Of a stretch of 64,000 bases of DNA, positions 17,014 through 25,754 are shown piece by piece. The notes under the pieces were generated by a model that was not told the DNA's origin, did no database searches, and saw only the letters and a program-made list of their open reading frames with translations. This stretch comes from Candidatus Zixiibacteriota bacterium (GTDB lineage: Bacteria; Zixibacteria; MSB-5A5; DSPP01), in contig JAKEHY010000020.1 of NCBI GenBank assembly GCA_022614805.1, forward strand, positions 97,733 to 161,732. The letters run 5' to 3'. Within the stretch, counting starts at the first letter, position 1. Each line of letters starts with the position of its first letter. The position numbers and the translations under genes were made by a program.

Positions 17014-17064
17014 GTAGCGGAGAACTTCAGTCCTCCATGTAGGGGTTTGATTAATCAAACCCCC
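17014..17064. repeat. Two-hairpin dispersed palindromic repeat (REP-like), copy A
   Basis: A perfect 22-bp palindrome at 17042-17063 (arms GGGGTTTGATT and AATCAAACCCC) is preceded by a decayed second hairpin (GGAG...CTCC, 17018-17035). The same two-part unit in the opposite orientation is found inside a coding sequence at 37329-37377. Here it follows the coxC stop and might also help end the respiratory transcript, though there is no U-tract. Confidence 0.75.
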
Positions 17065-17100
17065 ACGAGAGAATTTGTAGGCGCGGGTTTAAACTTGCGG

Positions 17101-17883
17101 TTACAACAAATATATCGTCGTGAACAAAAACACCCAGACGATATCGACGAAATGCCAGTACCAAAGGGAAGCCAGAAAGCCGAAATGCCTTCCGGCCGAA
17201 AAATGACCGAGCGCAAGCCGCACCCACACGGAGGCCAGCAAAACCAGCCCGACGGAGACGTGCAGCCCGTGGAAGCCGGTCATCGAGTAAAACTGGCTGC
17301 CGAAAACCCCTTTGTTGTGGACGAATTTGTCGAACTCGTGCAAATGCCCCCACTCGTAACCCTGGATGGAAAGAAAGACGGCCCCTAAAAGTATCGAAAA
17401 CAAGACCCAGCGCTGGGAAGCCAGCCGCTTCCCTTTGACCAGGGCCTTGTGCCCCCATTCCATCGTAAAGGAGGAAAAAACTAAAAGCAACGTGGCCATC
17501 GCCGGCAGCCGGGTGTCCAAATGCGGGGCGCCGGTGGGCGGCCAGACGTCAAAGTGGACCCGGGTGTAAAAATGGTGGGCAAAAAAGGCTCCGAAAATCA
17601 TCGCCTCCGAAATCAAAAAAAGCTTCATCCCGTTTTTCAACCAGTCGTATTCGCCGACGTCGTAGGCGATGGCATACTTTTCCCGGATGACCGAATGCAC
17701 CCAGCCGCTCATCGCAAAAAGACAAATCAACGAGCCGGTGGCCAGAAGGATGATGCCGGCTTCCTTCGAACCCCAGGTCAAAACGACAAATCCGAACGGC
17801 AAAAATCCGGCGCCCAAACCCAGAATCGGCGGCCACCAGCTGCCGTGCCCGGCGTGGGCCGCTTCCGAATATGCTTGTTGCAT
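17101..17883 (-). CDS. coxC: Cytochrome c oxidase subunit III
   Basis: This 260-residue, seven-helix integral membrane protein ends a large respiratory operon. Diagnostic segments are LFLISEAMIFGAFFAHHFY, SSFTMEWGHKAL, and the C-terminal MTGFHGLHVSVGLVLL and SLWYWHFVDIVWVFLF. AAGGAG lies 5 nt before ATG 17883. Subunit III stabilises the catalytic core and proton uptake in haem-copper oxidases. It follows the assembly gene ctaG and a 50-residue membrane protein gene, consistent with a ctaG-small-coxC arrangement. Confidence 0.93.
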   Translation of the reverse strand: MQQAYSEAAHAGHGSWWPPILGLGAGFLPFGFVVLTWGSKEAGIILLATGSLICLFAMSGWVHSVIREKYAIAYDVGEYDWLKNGMKLFLISEAMIFGAFFAHHFYTRVHFDVWPPTGAPHLDTRLPAMATLLLVFSSFTMEWGHKALVKGKRLASQRWVLFSILLGAVFLSIQGYEWGHLHEFDKFVHNKGVFGSQFYSMTGFHGLHVSVGLVLLASVWVRLALGHFSAGRHFGFLASLWYWHFVDIVWVFLFTTIYLL

Positions 17884-17916
17884 ACGCTCCTTCTCCGTTG
17901 TGCCCGGCCGGTTCGC

Positions 17917-18069
17917 CTATTTCGGCGGCGTCGGGATGAAATGGAAAATCTTCATCAAAACAAAACTAACCGTCATCAAAGCCAAAGCGAAAAGCATCAA
18001 AACCACACCCAGCCGGCGGTTCTTCCGCTCGATTTTAAGTTCCCGTTCTTCCATGGCGGCGGTTCTCAT
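17917..18069 (-). CDS. Small single-helix membrane protein in the oxidase cluster
   Basis: A 50-residue frame between ctaG and coxC. A charged start (MRTAAMEERELKIERKNRR) precedes one hydrophobic helix (LGVVLMLFALALMTVSFVLM) and a short tail ending PTPPK. Its ATG overlaps the ctaG stop (ATGA, 18069-18066), so it is almost certainly translated. Many cox operons carry an unnamed small membrane protein at this place, possibly a small oxidase subunit or assembly aid. I cannot assign a family with certainty. Confidence 0.75.
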   Translation of the reverse strand: MRTAAMEERELKIERKNRRLGVVLMLFALALMTVSFVLMKIFHFIPTPPK

Positions 18070-18593
18070 TTCTCCTCATGCAGGGGCTTCTGGAAAAGCG
18101 TGTAGTTCAACGTCACCCGCTCCACATTCGAGTCCAAATCCGGGGCGATGGAAAAAACCACCGGCATCGCCACCTCCTGCCTGGGCAAAAGGGTCTGGTC
18201 CTCGAAGCAAAAGCATTTTTTAAGCGAAAAGCGGGTCGCCGCCCCTTCCGGCAGAATGGAATGCACCGGGCGGAAGCGGATGGTATCCTTGGACAAATTC
18301 ACGAACCGGTAAGCCGTCTCGGTCTGCTGCCCAAGCCGGACTTCCTTGGTGGCCTCGACCGCCTCGAAGACAATCGGCGCCCCGCCCGCGACCACTCCCA
18401 TAAAGAGGACCTCCACCTCGCGGTTGCTCGCAAGGGCGGCGCCGGACACTTTCGCCTCGGTATTGTTGGGGGAAAGCCCGAACCCCAACTTCCGGCAAAA
18501 CATTTTGAAAGCCGGCACGTTGGCAAAGGCAAAACCGAACATCAAAATTCCGAAAGCACCGAATGCCAGCCCCAGCTTTTTATTTTTGCTCAT
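18066..18593 (-). CDS. ctaG: Cytochrome c oxidase assembly protein CtaG/Cox11
   Basis: This 175-residue protein has one N-terminal membrane anchor (LGLAFGAFGILMFGFAFANV) and a periplasmic immunoglobulin-like domain. The copper-binding KCFCFEDQTLLPRQEVAMPVVF, with the Cys-Phe-Cys pair, identifies Cox11/CtaG, which delivers copper to the CuB site of subunit I. It is preceded by AAGGAG and lies 24 nt after ctaB. The C-terminus YTLFQKP is also usual for the family. Confidence 0.92.
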   Translation of the reverse strand: MSKNKKLGLAFGAFGILMFGFAFANVPAFKMFCRKLGFGLSPNNTEAKVSGAALASNREVEVLFMGVVAGGAPIVFEAVEATKEVRLGQQTETAYRFVNLSKDTIRFRPVHSILPEGAATRFSLKKCFCFEDQTLLPRQEVAMPVVFSIAPDLDSNVERVTLNYTLFQKPLHEEK

Positions 18594-18617
18594 CTCGAAA
18601 AGCTCCTTAACCGCCCC

Positions 18618-19490
18618 CTACAAATTCTTATGCCAGACCGCATCCGCCATTATTCCCAGAAACAGAATCAAAAGATAAACGATGGAATATCCGAAAAGTC
18701 CCCGCGCCTCGCCAAAGGCCCCCCGCCGCCAGATGCGGTAGGCCTTGTAAAGAAAAACCCCGTTCAAAATCAAGGCCAAAAGCAAATAAACCAGCCCGGC
18801 CCGCACGAAAAGCAAAGCCAGACTGAAGGCCACCATCCAGAGGGTATAAACCAGAATCTGCCGGGCCGTCTCCCTATCCCCCTTCACCACCGGCAGCATC
18901 GGGATTTTTGCTTTCTCATAATCCTTCTTGATGCACAAGGCCAAAGCCCAGAAATGAGGCGGCGTCCAGAAAAAGATGATGAGGAACAAAATCCAGGGAG
19001 TCAGGTTCAAGCTTCCGGTAGCCGCCCCCCAGGCAATCACCGGCGCCATCGAGCCGGCCGCCCCGCCGATGACGATGTTTTGATAAATCCGCGGTTTCAA
19101 ATAGAGGGTGTAGAAAAAAGCATAATAGAGAATGGTTCCCAAAGCCAGAACGGCCGAGAAAACATTGAAAAGGACGGCGAAAAGCAAAACCGCGGCGGCG
19201 CCAAGCGAGCAGGCGAAACCCAGGGCCGCTTTCGGAGAAAGATTCCCCAAAGGCAGGGGGCGCTTTCTTTTGGTCCGCTCCATTACGGCGTCCAAGTCCC
19301 GCTCAAAATACTGGTTCAAAGCGTTGGCCGCCCCGCCGGTTAAAGTCAGGCCGAAAAGCACCGCCCCGAAGCGAATCGGGTCGGCCAAAAGCGAACCTTC
19401 CATCACCAAAGCCGCCGCACCCGTCAAAACCACCAAAAGCAGGATGGTCGGCTTGGTCAATTGGACGAAATTACGGAACCGGGGCTTCAC
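18618..19490 (-). CDS. ctaB: Protohaem IX farnesyltransferase (haem O synthase)
   Basis: A 290-residue UbiA-superfamily prenyltransferase with about nine membrane helices. The first Asp-rich motif is NALNQYFERDLDAVMERTKR, and the second region is KKDYEKAKIPMLPVV, as in CtaB/CyoE/COX10. It adds a farnesyl chain to haem B to make haem O, the precursor of haem A. It starts with GTG at 19490, overlapping the end of ctaA by 20 nt, so the two haem enzymes are translationally coupled. Confidence 0.93.
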   Translation of the reverse strand: MKPRFRNFVQLTKPTILLLVVLTGAAALVMEGSLLADPIRFGAVLFGLTLTGGAANALNQYFERDLDAVMERTKRKRPLPLGNLSPKAALGFACSLGAAAVLLFAVLFNVFSAVLALGTILYYAFFYTLYLKPRIYQNIVIGGAAGSMAPVIAWGAATGSLNLTPWILFLIIFFWTPPHFWALALCIKKDYEKAKIPMLPVVKGDRETARQILVYTLWMVAFSLALLFVRAGLVYLLLALILNGVFLYKAYRIWRRGAFGEARGLFGYSIVYLLILFLGIMADAVWHKNL

Positions 19491-20571
19491 GCGGAAGGGT
19501 CTGGGTTTCGTAGCGGAAACGAAGCTCGTAGGTCAAAATAACCAGAAGCGCAAACAGGCTTAAACCGGTCACCAGATGGGCCAGACTCATCCCCAAGGGG
19601 GCTTTCATCATCAGATTGCCGATTCCCAGAATAATCTGCAAGAAGACGAAAACCGCCGCCCCTCGCGCCGCCAATCGGGCCCGCGGCGTGGTGGAAACTT
19701 TGAGCGCCATAATGTGGGCCCAGATGACGAAACCGGCGGCGATAAAGGCCCACCAGCGGTGAAAAAACTGAATCAAAATCTGGTTCTGAAAAAGATTGTT
19801 CCAGCCCGGCTGATAAACGGGCGACCACAAAACGTTCCCCGGCGGAATCCAGAAATCCCCCATTTTTGGAAAGGTGTTGAAAACCAGCCCGGCCCGGCTT
19901 CCCGCCGCCAGTCCGCCGGAGACGACCTGGACGAAAACGAGAAAAGTCGCCGCCCAAGCCAAAAGTATCAGCCACCGGCGGCCGGAGCGCTCGATAATAG
20001 CCCCTGCCATCCGCGAAAGCTTCAAGGTCGTCCACAAAAGCACGCCGAAAAACCAGAAGGCCGTCCCCAGATGGGCCGCCACCAGCTCCCCTTTCAATTC
20101 CTGCTTGACGACCAAGCCCCCCAACAGTGCCTGCCCGATTAAAAGCATCGCGGCGAAAATGAGGTGTGCCCCCACCTGCCGGCGCAGGAAAATGTTTTTG
20201 AAACCCCGCACGAAAACGGCCAGAAAAACGATTCCCACCAGGGCCGCCAAAAACCGGTGCGCGTATTCAATCCAGAAAAGCGTTTTGAACTCCTCCAGGG
20301 AAAGGGGCACCAGTCCGAGCTCCGAGCTGGCTTGAAATTTCGTAAAAACCGCCTGCCATTCCGCGTCCGACATCGGCGGAAGCAGGCTGCCGTTGATTAA
20401 GGGCCAGTCCGGAATGGAAAGCCCCGAGCCGGAAAGCCGCACCACCCCGCCCCAGAGGATTAAGACGAAAACCAAAAGGGTCAAAAACAAAAGCCAGCCG
20501 GCGATGCGGACTTCCCCTTTCGGGGCCGCCTCCGAAGCTCGGATGGTCTCCGTCTTTTCGAACGTTGGCAT
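19471..20571 (-). CDS. ctaA: Haem A synthase (CtaA/COX15)
   Basis: About 366 residues and eight membrane helices. Conserved segments include LSGSGLSIPDWPLINGSLLPP near the N-terminus, EYAHRFLAALVGI (haem ligand His), and the second-half repeat FFHRWWAFIAAGFVIWAH and LGMSLAHLVTGLSLFALLV. It oxidises haem O to haem A. I chose ATG 20571. AAGGAG touches this ATG with no spacer, while the coxA stop lies 4 nt upstream, suggesting termination-reinitiation. A longer in-frame reading (to 20787) lies inside coxA and is unlikely. Confidence 0.88.
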   Translation of the reverse strand: MPTFEKTETIRASEAAPKGEVRIAGWLLFLTLLVFVLILWGGVVRLSGSGLSIPDWPLINGSLLPPMSDAEWQAVFTKFQASSELGLVPLSLEEFKTLFWIEYAHRFLAALVGIVFLAVFVRGFKNIFLRRQVGAHLIFAAMLLIGQALLGGLVVKQELKGELVAAHLGTAFWFFGVLLWTTLKLSRMAGAIIERSGRRWLILLAWAATFLVFVQVVSGGLAAGSRAGLVFNTFPKMGDFWIPPGNVLWSPVYQPGWNNLFQNQILIQFFHRWWAFIAAGFVIWAHIMALKVSTTPRARLAARGAAVFVFLQIILGIGNLMMKAPLGMSLAHLVTGLSLFALLVILTYELRFRYETQTLPREAPVP

Positions 20572-20575
20572 CTCC

Positions 20576-22138
20576 TTATACAATTTCGGGTATTTTGGCG
20601 AAATTCTCCACCGGGGGCGGGCTGGAAACCGACCAGTCCAGAGTCCGCTGCAGAGGATAGACACCCCAGGGGTCTTCGGCGGCCCGTTCCCCTTTGCGCA
20701 CGGCTTTGAACATATTGTAGAGCAACAGCATCCCGCCGGCAAAAAGCAGGATGTAGCCGAAGGAGGCCACCTGGTTCCAGAACTCAAACTCCGGCCGGTA
20801 GGTGTAGACCCGCCGGGCCATCCCCACGATTCCGAGCCAGTGCATCGGCAAAAAGGTGATGTTCATCCCCAGAAAAACGAGCCAGAAAATGACGTTCCCC
20901 AGTTTTTCGTCCAGAATCCGCCCGGACATCTTCGGAAACCAGAAGAAAGTCCCGGCTAAAAGCGCCATTACCGACCCGCCGAACAAAACGTAGTGCAGGT
21001 GCGCCACCACGTAATAGCTGTCGTGCACCTGCACGTCGAAGGGGACCACGGCCAAAGTCAAACCGGAAATCCCCCCCATCACGAAAAGGGCGATAAACCC
21101 GAGGGCGAATTTCATCGCCGTGCTGAAGCGGATTTGTCCCCCCCAGATGGTGGCGAGCCAGGAGAAGATTTTTACCCCCGTCGGCACGGCGATGACCATC
21201 GTCATAAAGGCGAAAAAGGCCCGCAGGGCCGGGCTGATTCCGGAGGTGAACATATGGTGGGCCCAGACCATAAAGCCGATGATGCCGATGGCCGCCGTCG
21301 CCACTGCAATCCCCTTATACCCGAATATTTTTTTGTTCGAAAACGCGGGCAAAACGTGAGAGACGATTCCCATTCCGGGCAAAACCATGATGTACACCGC
21401 CGGGTGGGAGTAAAACCAGAACAAATGCTGCCACAGAAGCGGGTCTCCTCCCTCGGATGGGCGGAAAAAGCCGGTGCCGAAGGCCCGGTCGGTCAAAGCC
21501 ATCGTCAAGGCCCCCGCCAGAACCGGCGTGGCGAACAAAATCAAGGTGGCGTTGACGAACCAGGTCCAAACAAATAGCGGCATTTTGAAATACCCCATCC
21601 CCGGGGCGCGCATATTGATGATGGTGACCAGAAAGTTGATGGCCCCCAAAATGCTGGAAAGCCCCACCAGATGCAGCCCCAGAATCCACATATCCACCCC
21701 CGGGGTACCGGAAAACTGGCGCGAGGCCAGAGGGACGTAACCGGTCCAGCCCGTCTGGGCCGTGCCTCCCTGAACGAAAAAGCTACCGAACATCAAACCG
21801 GCGGCCGGAATGACCAGCCAATAGGACAAAGCGTTCAATTTCGGGAAGGCCATATCCCGAGCCCCGATTAAAAGCGGCACGAAGTAGTTGCCGAACCCCG
21901 CCATCGCCGGGATGATGACGAAGAAAATCATCAAGGTCCCGTGCATCGACAGAAACTGGTTGTACAGGTCGGGGTTTAAAAGCTTCAAATCGGCGGCCGA
22001 AAGCTGGGCCCGCAAAAGCCCGGCAAAAGCCCCGCCGAAGACCGCCATAAAAAGGGAGGTGACCAGGTACAGGATGCCGATGTCCTTGTGGTCGGTGGTG
22101 GTCAGCCAGCGTTTGAGTCCGGCGGCCCGTTCGCTCAT
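20576..22138 (-). CDS. coxA: Cytochrome c oxidase subunit I, A2-type haem-copper oxidase
   Basis: This 520-residue, twelve-helix catalytic subunit binds the low-spin haem and the haem a3/CuB site. It begins TTDHKDIGILYLVTSLF and contains the haem ligand in LSMHGTLMIFFV, FWFYSHPAVYIMVLPGMG (CuB His and cross-linked Tyr), VWAHHMFTSG, and YYVVAHLHYVLFGG. The D-channel Glu of A1 enzymes (HPEVY) is Ala, with a preceding Tyr-Ser (YSHPAVY), the signature of A2-type oxidases such as Rhodothermus caa3. Its start is 1 nt after the coxB stop. Confidence 0.95.
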   Translation of the reverse strand: MSERAAGLKRWLTTTDHKDIGILYLVTSLFMAVFGGAFAGLLRAQLSAADLKLLNPDLYNQFLSMHGTLMIFFVIIPAMAGFGNYFVPLLIGARDMAFPKLNALSYWLVIPAAGLMFGSFFVQGGTAQTGWTGYVPLASRQFSGTPGVDMWILGLHLVGLSSILGAINFLVTIINMRAPGMGYFKMPLFVWTWFVNATLILFATPVLAGALTMALTDRAFGTGFFRPSEGGDPLLWQHLFWFYSHPAVYIMVLPGMGIVSHVLPAFSNKKIFGYKGIAVATAAIGIIGFMVWAHHMFTSGISPALRAFFAFMTMVIAVPTGVKIFSWLATIWGGQIRFSTAMKFALGFIALFVMGGISGLTLAVVPFDVQVHDSYYVVAHLHYVLFGGSVMALLAGTFFWFPKMSGRILDEKLGNVIFWLVFLGMNITFLPMHWLGIVGMARRVYTYRPEFEFWNQVASFGYILLFAGGMLLLYNMFKAVRKGERAAEDPWGVYPLQRTLDWSVSSPPPVENFAKIPEIV

Positions 22139-22139
22139 T

Positions 22140-22880
22140 TCAGCTTTTCCTCGTGGTATCGGGCGGAAGCGAAACGCCCTTCTTCTTCAAAATCCACTGC
22201 TCGAATTCCTCCGGCGTAACCACTTGCACATCGATAAACATCTTGGCGTGCAGCTTGCCGCACAGCTCGGCGCACTGCCCTTTGTAATGTCCCGGCCGCT
22301 CCGCCTGGAACCAGGCGTGCGTGATGCGCCCCGGGTTGGCATCCTGTTTCACACCGAAGGCCGGCACCCACCAGGAGTGCACCACATCCACGCTCGAGAG
22401 GTTCAAGGTGACGACCTTGCCGGCCGGAACCACCAGCGCCTCCTCGGCAAACTGAACACCCTGTTTCGGGTAGCGGTACTCCCAGAAGAATTGGTGCCCG
22501 ATGACTCCCACCACCAAATCGCTTTTGGGGGGCACCTCCATCGCCCGCATGGTCTGGTAGGTGGGGACGGCGGTGATGGCCAAGGTCAAAGCCGGAATCA
22601 CGGTCCACAAAACTTCCAACCGTAAATTTTCATGGAAGGCAGCCGCCCGCCCCCCCGGTTTGGCTTTGAAGCGGATGATGGCGTACAAAAGAAGCCCTTC
22701 AGCCAGAAACAAAAAGGGCATAATCATGACCATGGCAAAGAAAAAATTGGAGCGGACCTGCCGGGCCAGGGGCCCTTCCGGGTTGACCAGCCAGTTGGTA
22801 ATCGGCTCGTCGGCCCAGCCCAGTGAGGCCAGACCAACCAATGTCAGCCCGGTCATAAGAAAAACTCGGATTTTCTTCAT
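22140..22880 (-). CDS. coxB: Cytochrome c oxidase subunit II (CuA)
   Basis: About 246 residues from ATG 22880: a signal or anchor segment, a two-helix hairpin (SNFFFAMVMIMPFLFLAEGLL and VLWTVIPALTLAITAVP), and a periplasmic cupredoxin domain. The CuA ligands are visible in VDVVHSWWVPAFG and CAELCGKLHAKM. No C-terminal haem c domain is fused, so electrons probably arrive from the separate dihaem cytochrome encoded just upstream. The ATG is one base after the cytochrome gene's stop, with AAGGAAAGG before it. Confidence 0.94.
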   Translation of the reverse strand: MKKIRVFLMTGLTLVGLASLGWADEPITNWLVNPEGPLARQVRSNFFFAMVMIMPFLFLAEGLLLYAIIRFKAKPGGRAAAFHENLRLEVLWTVIPALTLAITAVPTYQTMRAMEVPPKSDLVVGVIGHQFFWEYRYPKQGVQFAEEALVVPAGKVVTLNLSSVDVVHSWWVPAFGVKQDANPGRITHAWFQAERPGHYKGQCAELCGKLHAKMFIDVQVVTPEEFEQWILKKKGVSLPPDTTRKS

Positions 22881-22881
22881 A

Positions 22882-23817
22882 CTACCTTTCCTTGGCCAGT
22901 TCGACAACGAAACGATATAAAGCATCCAGTTCGGGCTCTGTCAAGAGCTCCCCCGGCATCAGCTTTCCCGGCAGCCCCCCTACGACAATCTTTTCGAACT
23001 CCTTTTTGTTCCTCACCCAGACGGCGTTCGGATTTTGAAGCGTCGGGGCTTTGGCGTAACGGTAGGGAAAAACCGCCAGCTTTTGCACCGGCTCCCCTCC
23101 TTCGCCCGAGGCACCGTGGCAGGAGGCGCAGCGTTGGACATAAGTCTCTCTGCCAAGGCCGGGTGGCAGGCGGGACAGCTTCCTTCCGACCGGCCCTTCG
23201 GGACGGGCCGAGGCCCGCAGGGCCAAAACAATCGGAATTCTGGGCCCTGCCTTGGCCGTGTCGGCGGCCGTCGCCGTTGCGCCGCCCGAAGTCGGGGCGG
23301 CCCCGCCGCCGGTCAGTTGGGCCGCCACTTCCTTCGTATCGTTGGCCGGATTGGGAATCAAGGTGCGGATGTAATGAATAATGGCGATGCGGTCTTTGGC
23401 GGGCAAAAGCTCAAACGGGGCCATCGCCGTTCCCGGTGAGCCGACTCTCAAAGTGTTCCAGAGCTGACTGGGGGAGTTGCCGAACTTGAACTTTTCCGTC
23501 GCGTAGTTGCGCGGCCGGGGATTCAATTCCGGCGCCCTATCCCCGTCCCCCTTGCCCGTCGGCCCGTGGCAGGAGGCGCAGTTGACCGCGTACAACATTT
23601 TCCCTTCCGCAGCGAGTTCCGGCGTCGGGTTATACAAGAGCGATAAATCGACGGCCTGCGCCCCGGCTTGCTCGCCGGCCGGCTTGGGCGGCTCTTTTTT
23701 CGCTTCCTCCCTTCCCAGCTTAAAAAAGCTGACGAACGCCCAGAAAACCAGAGCGGCCGAAAGGGCAAAAAGCGGCAGGTATATGAACGGATTCGATTTT
23801 TCTATTTTCTCTTCCAT
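22882..23817 (-). CDS. Membrane-anchored dihaem cytochrome c
   Basis: About 311 residues with an N-terminal transmembrane anchor (PFIYLPLFALSAALVFWAFV) and two class I cytochrome c domains. The haem sites are CASCHGPTGKGDGDRAPEL near residue 78 and CASCHGASGEGGEPVQK near 228, each followed by a Met-containing ligand region (GTAMAPFE and GKLMPGE). A Pro/Ala/Gly/Thr-rich linker joins them. It sits between actF and coxB, so it probably carries electrons from alternative complex III to CuA. ATG 23817 is preferred over an in-frame GTG at 23829. Confidence 0.88.
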   Translation of the reverse strand: MEEKIEKSNPFIYLPLFALSAALVFWAFVSFFKLGREEAKKEPPKPAGEQAGAQAVDLSLLYNPTPELAAEGKMLYAVNCASCHGPTGKGDGDRAPELNPRPRNYATEKFKFGNSPSQLWNTLRVGSPGTAMAPFELLPAKDRIAIIHYIRTLIPNPANDTKEVAAQLTGGGAAPTSGGATATAADTAKAGPRIPIVLALRASARPEGPVGRKLSRLPPGLGRETYVQRCASCHGASGEGGEPVQKLAVFPYRYAKAPTLQNPNAVWVRNKKEFEKIVVGGLPGKLMPGELLTEPELDALYRFVVELAKER

Positions 23818-23840
23818 TCTTGTTTCCACTCTTTTTTCCT

Positions 23841-23861
23841 GTCCCCCTTACCAAGGGGGAC
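23841..23861. repeat. Palindromic repeat inside the respiratory operon
   Basis: GTCCCCCTT and AAGGGGGAC are perfect 9-bp arms around ACC, in the roughly 115-bp gap between actF and the dihaem cytochrome gene. A near copy lies at 63902-63924. A further CCCC-AATTCATC-GGGG inverted pair follows at about 23867. It may be a neutral REP-like insertion or may tune expression of the oxidase half of the operon. Confidence 0.7.
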
Positions 23862-23932
23862 GCCGGCCCCAATTCATCGGGGCAGGCAGGGGGTGCTTTT
23901 CACAATCCCGTTATGTGTGCGGCTCGGCCTCA

Positions 23933-25132
23933 TCATTGTTTCCAGTTCACGCTGGCCAAAAGATGGGGGTCCCGGTGGGCCAGCACCGAATGCTTTCCCA
24001 AAAAGCGGAAGACGGTCCAACCGAAGACTCCGGCAAACCCCAAAAAAGTCCCCAGTTCCATCCAGCCGAAAACCGGCTTCTGCGGGCTTATTACCGGACC
24101 GATTAACAAATACAAATCCAGAAACTCGCCGAGGATGATGATGGCCGCCGCCGTCAGCATCACTTTTTCGCTCCGCTTTCCGTCCCGTCCCATCAGCATA
24201 AAGAAGGGAATGAAAAAGCGCAGGAAAACCACGGAAAGGAAAATATATCCCCACGGCCAGACCTTCCGCTTAATCAAATAAAACGTCTCTTCCGGCATAT
24301 TCCCGTACCAGATGAGCATATACTGCGAAAAACCGATGTAGGCCGAAAAGACGGCAAAGGCGAACATAAAGTTGCCGATGTCCTGCAGGTGGTTGGCGTT
24401 GAAGATTCCTTCCAGCGCCCCCCGGCGCTTGAGCCAGATGGCCAGAATTGCGAGAAAGGCCATCCCGCTCTGGAAAAGCCCGGCGAAGCAGTACACGCCG
24501 AAGATGGTGGAATACCAGTGCGGCTCCAGGGACATAATCGTATCGAACACCGCCAAGGTAAACGTGATGCCAAAAACCGGGAAAAAGACCACGGAAAGTT
24601 TGGCCGACTTTTGCGAAAGCCGGGCGTCGCCGGTTTCGTCCTGCTTCAACGAATTTTTAATTAAAATCAGGGCGAAAAGCACCCAAATGCCCAGAAGGAT
24701 GAGATTCCGAACCGAAAAGAAAACGATATTCAAATATCCCAGCTTGCCCGTTCCCAGAGGCGGCTCGATATGCGCCGTCTCCGGATGCGCCCAGGCGTAC
24801 AATTTTCCCGACCCCATTAGCAGTACCAGAAACAAAACGGCGGCAACGGGAAGATAGGAGGCCATCCCTTCCGAGATTCTCCGGACAACCGTTGACCACA
24901 TCGCCCCGGTGGCGTGGTGCAGGGCGGTGAAAAAAAGCCCGCACAAACCCCAGAAAAGAAAAAAGGCATACCCCAAAAGCCAGGCCGACCAGGCCCGGGG
25001 GGCGTCCACTCTCAACCCGGCGAGGAAGGCGATTATCCCGACGGCCCCCAATCCGAAAAGAATCTGATTGGTTCGGGCCGGAACTTTCAAAGGCCCCGGA
25101 TTTTTGACCGACGTAATATGAATTTCGCTCAT
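23933..25132 (-). CDS. actF: Alternative complex III subunit ActF
   Basis: A 399-residue integral membrane protein with about ten helices and no cofactor motif, matching ActF, a quinol:cytochrome c oxidoreductase membrane subunit distantly related to NrfD/ActC. Typical features are a short soluble N-terminus, LFFTALHHATGAMWSTVVRRISEGM, the central FDTIMSLEPHWYSTIFGVY, and SQYMLIWYGNMPEETFYLIKR. It starts 1 nt after actE ends and closes the act portion of the cluster. Confidence 0.92.
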   Translation of the reverse strand: MSEIHITSVKNPGPLKVPARTNQILFGLGAVGIIAFLAGLRVDAPRAWSAWLLGYAFFLFWGLCGLFFTALHHATGAMWSTVVRRISEGMASYLPVAAVLFLVLLMGSGKLYAWAHPETAHIEPPLGTGKLGYLNIVFFSVRNLILLGIWVLFALILIKNSLKQDETGDARLSQKSAKLSVVFFPVFGITFTLAVFDTIMSLEPHWYSTIFGVYCFAGLFQSGMAFLAILAIWLKRRGALEGIFNANHLQDIGNFMFAFAVFSAYIGFSQYMLIWYGNMPEETFYLIKRKVWPWGYIFLSVVFLRFFIPFFMLMGRDGKRSEKVMLTAAAIIILGEFLDLYLLIGPVISPQKPVFGWMELGTFLGFAGVFGWTVFRFLGKHSVLAHRDPHLLASVNWKQ

Positions 25133-25133
25133 A

Positions 25134-25754
25134 CTATCTTTCCGGCCAGAGTTTAGGCGTCGAGGTGTCCGGCTCGTCTTCGGAGAAATCGATTCCCAGT
25201 CTCTTCATCAAGGCCAAATCCGCCGCCGTCGGTCGGGCCGCCCGCTGCAGAACCCGGACGTAGTTCACCACGGCCCAACGCTGGGCCGGGTCCAATTGAA
25301 AGGCATAATCGGGCATCGTCTGCTGCCCGCGGGAAATGTTGTGGAAGATTCTCCCGTCCGGCCAGTTCCGCACCCGGTCGGTCAAAAGGGACGGCGGCTG
25401 CGGAAACTTCGGAATGATGTAGCCCCGGCCGTCGCCTTTGGGCCCATGGCAAACGATGCAGAAGGTGTTGAACGACTTCCGGCCGGCCTCCAAAACTTCC
25501 AGGGTGGGAGGCAGCGGGTTGACCAGCTCCGCCGCCGCTTTCAGCGTGTCGCCGGGCCCGTACGGATACGCCTCCCAGTCCCGCGGCACGGTGCCCGTGG
25601 CCGGCAGAAACATCGGCCGCTCCTGGGCTTTCACCGCCGGCGAGTGGGCCATATTCGGCATATACTCCAACATCGGCTTCGACTTTTGCCGCGAGCAGCC
25701 CGCCGTCAGAAGCAAAAGTCCGAAAAGAACGGCTGCCCTAAACTTTTTTGACAT
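25134..25754 (-). CDS. actE: Alternative complex III cytochrome c subunit ActE
   Basis: A 206-residue lipoprotein with lipobox LLLLTAGCSR, hence anchored on the periplasmic face. It has a single haem site CIVCHGPKGDGRG and an axial-Met region TMPDYAFQLDPAQRWAVVNYV. It is the monohaem electron-exit subunit of alternative complex III. The start overlaps the actD 3' end by 17 nt in another frame. Confidence 0.92.
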   Translation of the reverse strand: MSKKFRAAVLFGLLLLTAGCSRQKSKPMLEYMPNMAHSPAVKAQERPMFLPATGTVPRDWEAYPYGPGDTLKAAAELVNPLPPTLEVLEAGRKSFNTFCIVCHGPKGDGRGYIIPKFPQPPSLLTDRVRNWPDGRIFHNISRGQQTMPDYAFQLDPAQRWAVVNYVRVLQRAARPTAADLALMKRLGIDFSEDEPDTSTPKLWPER

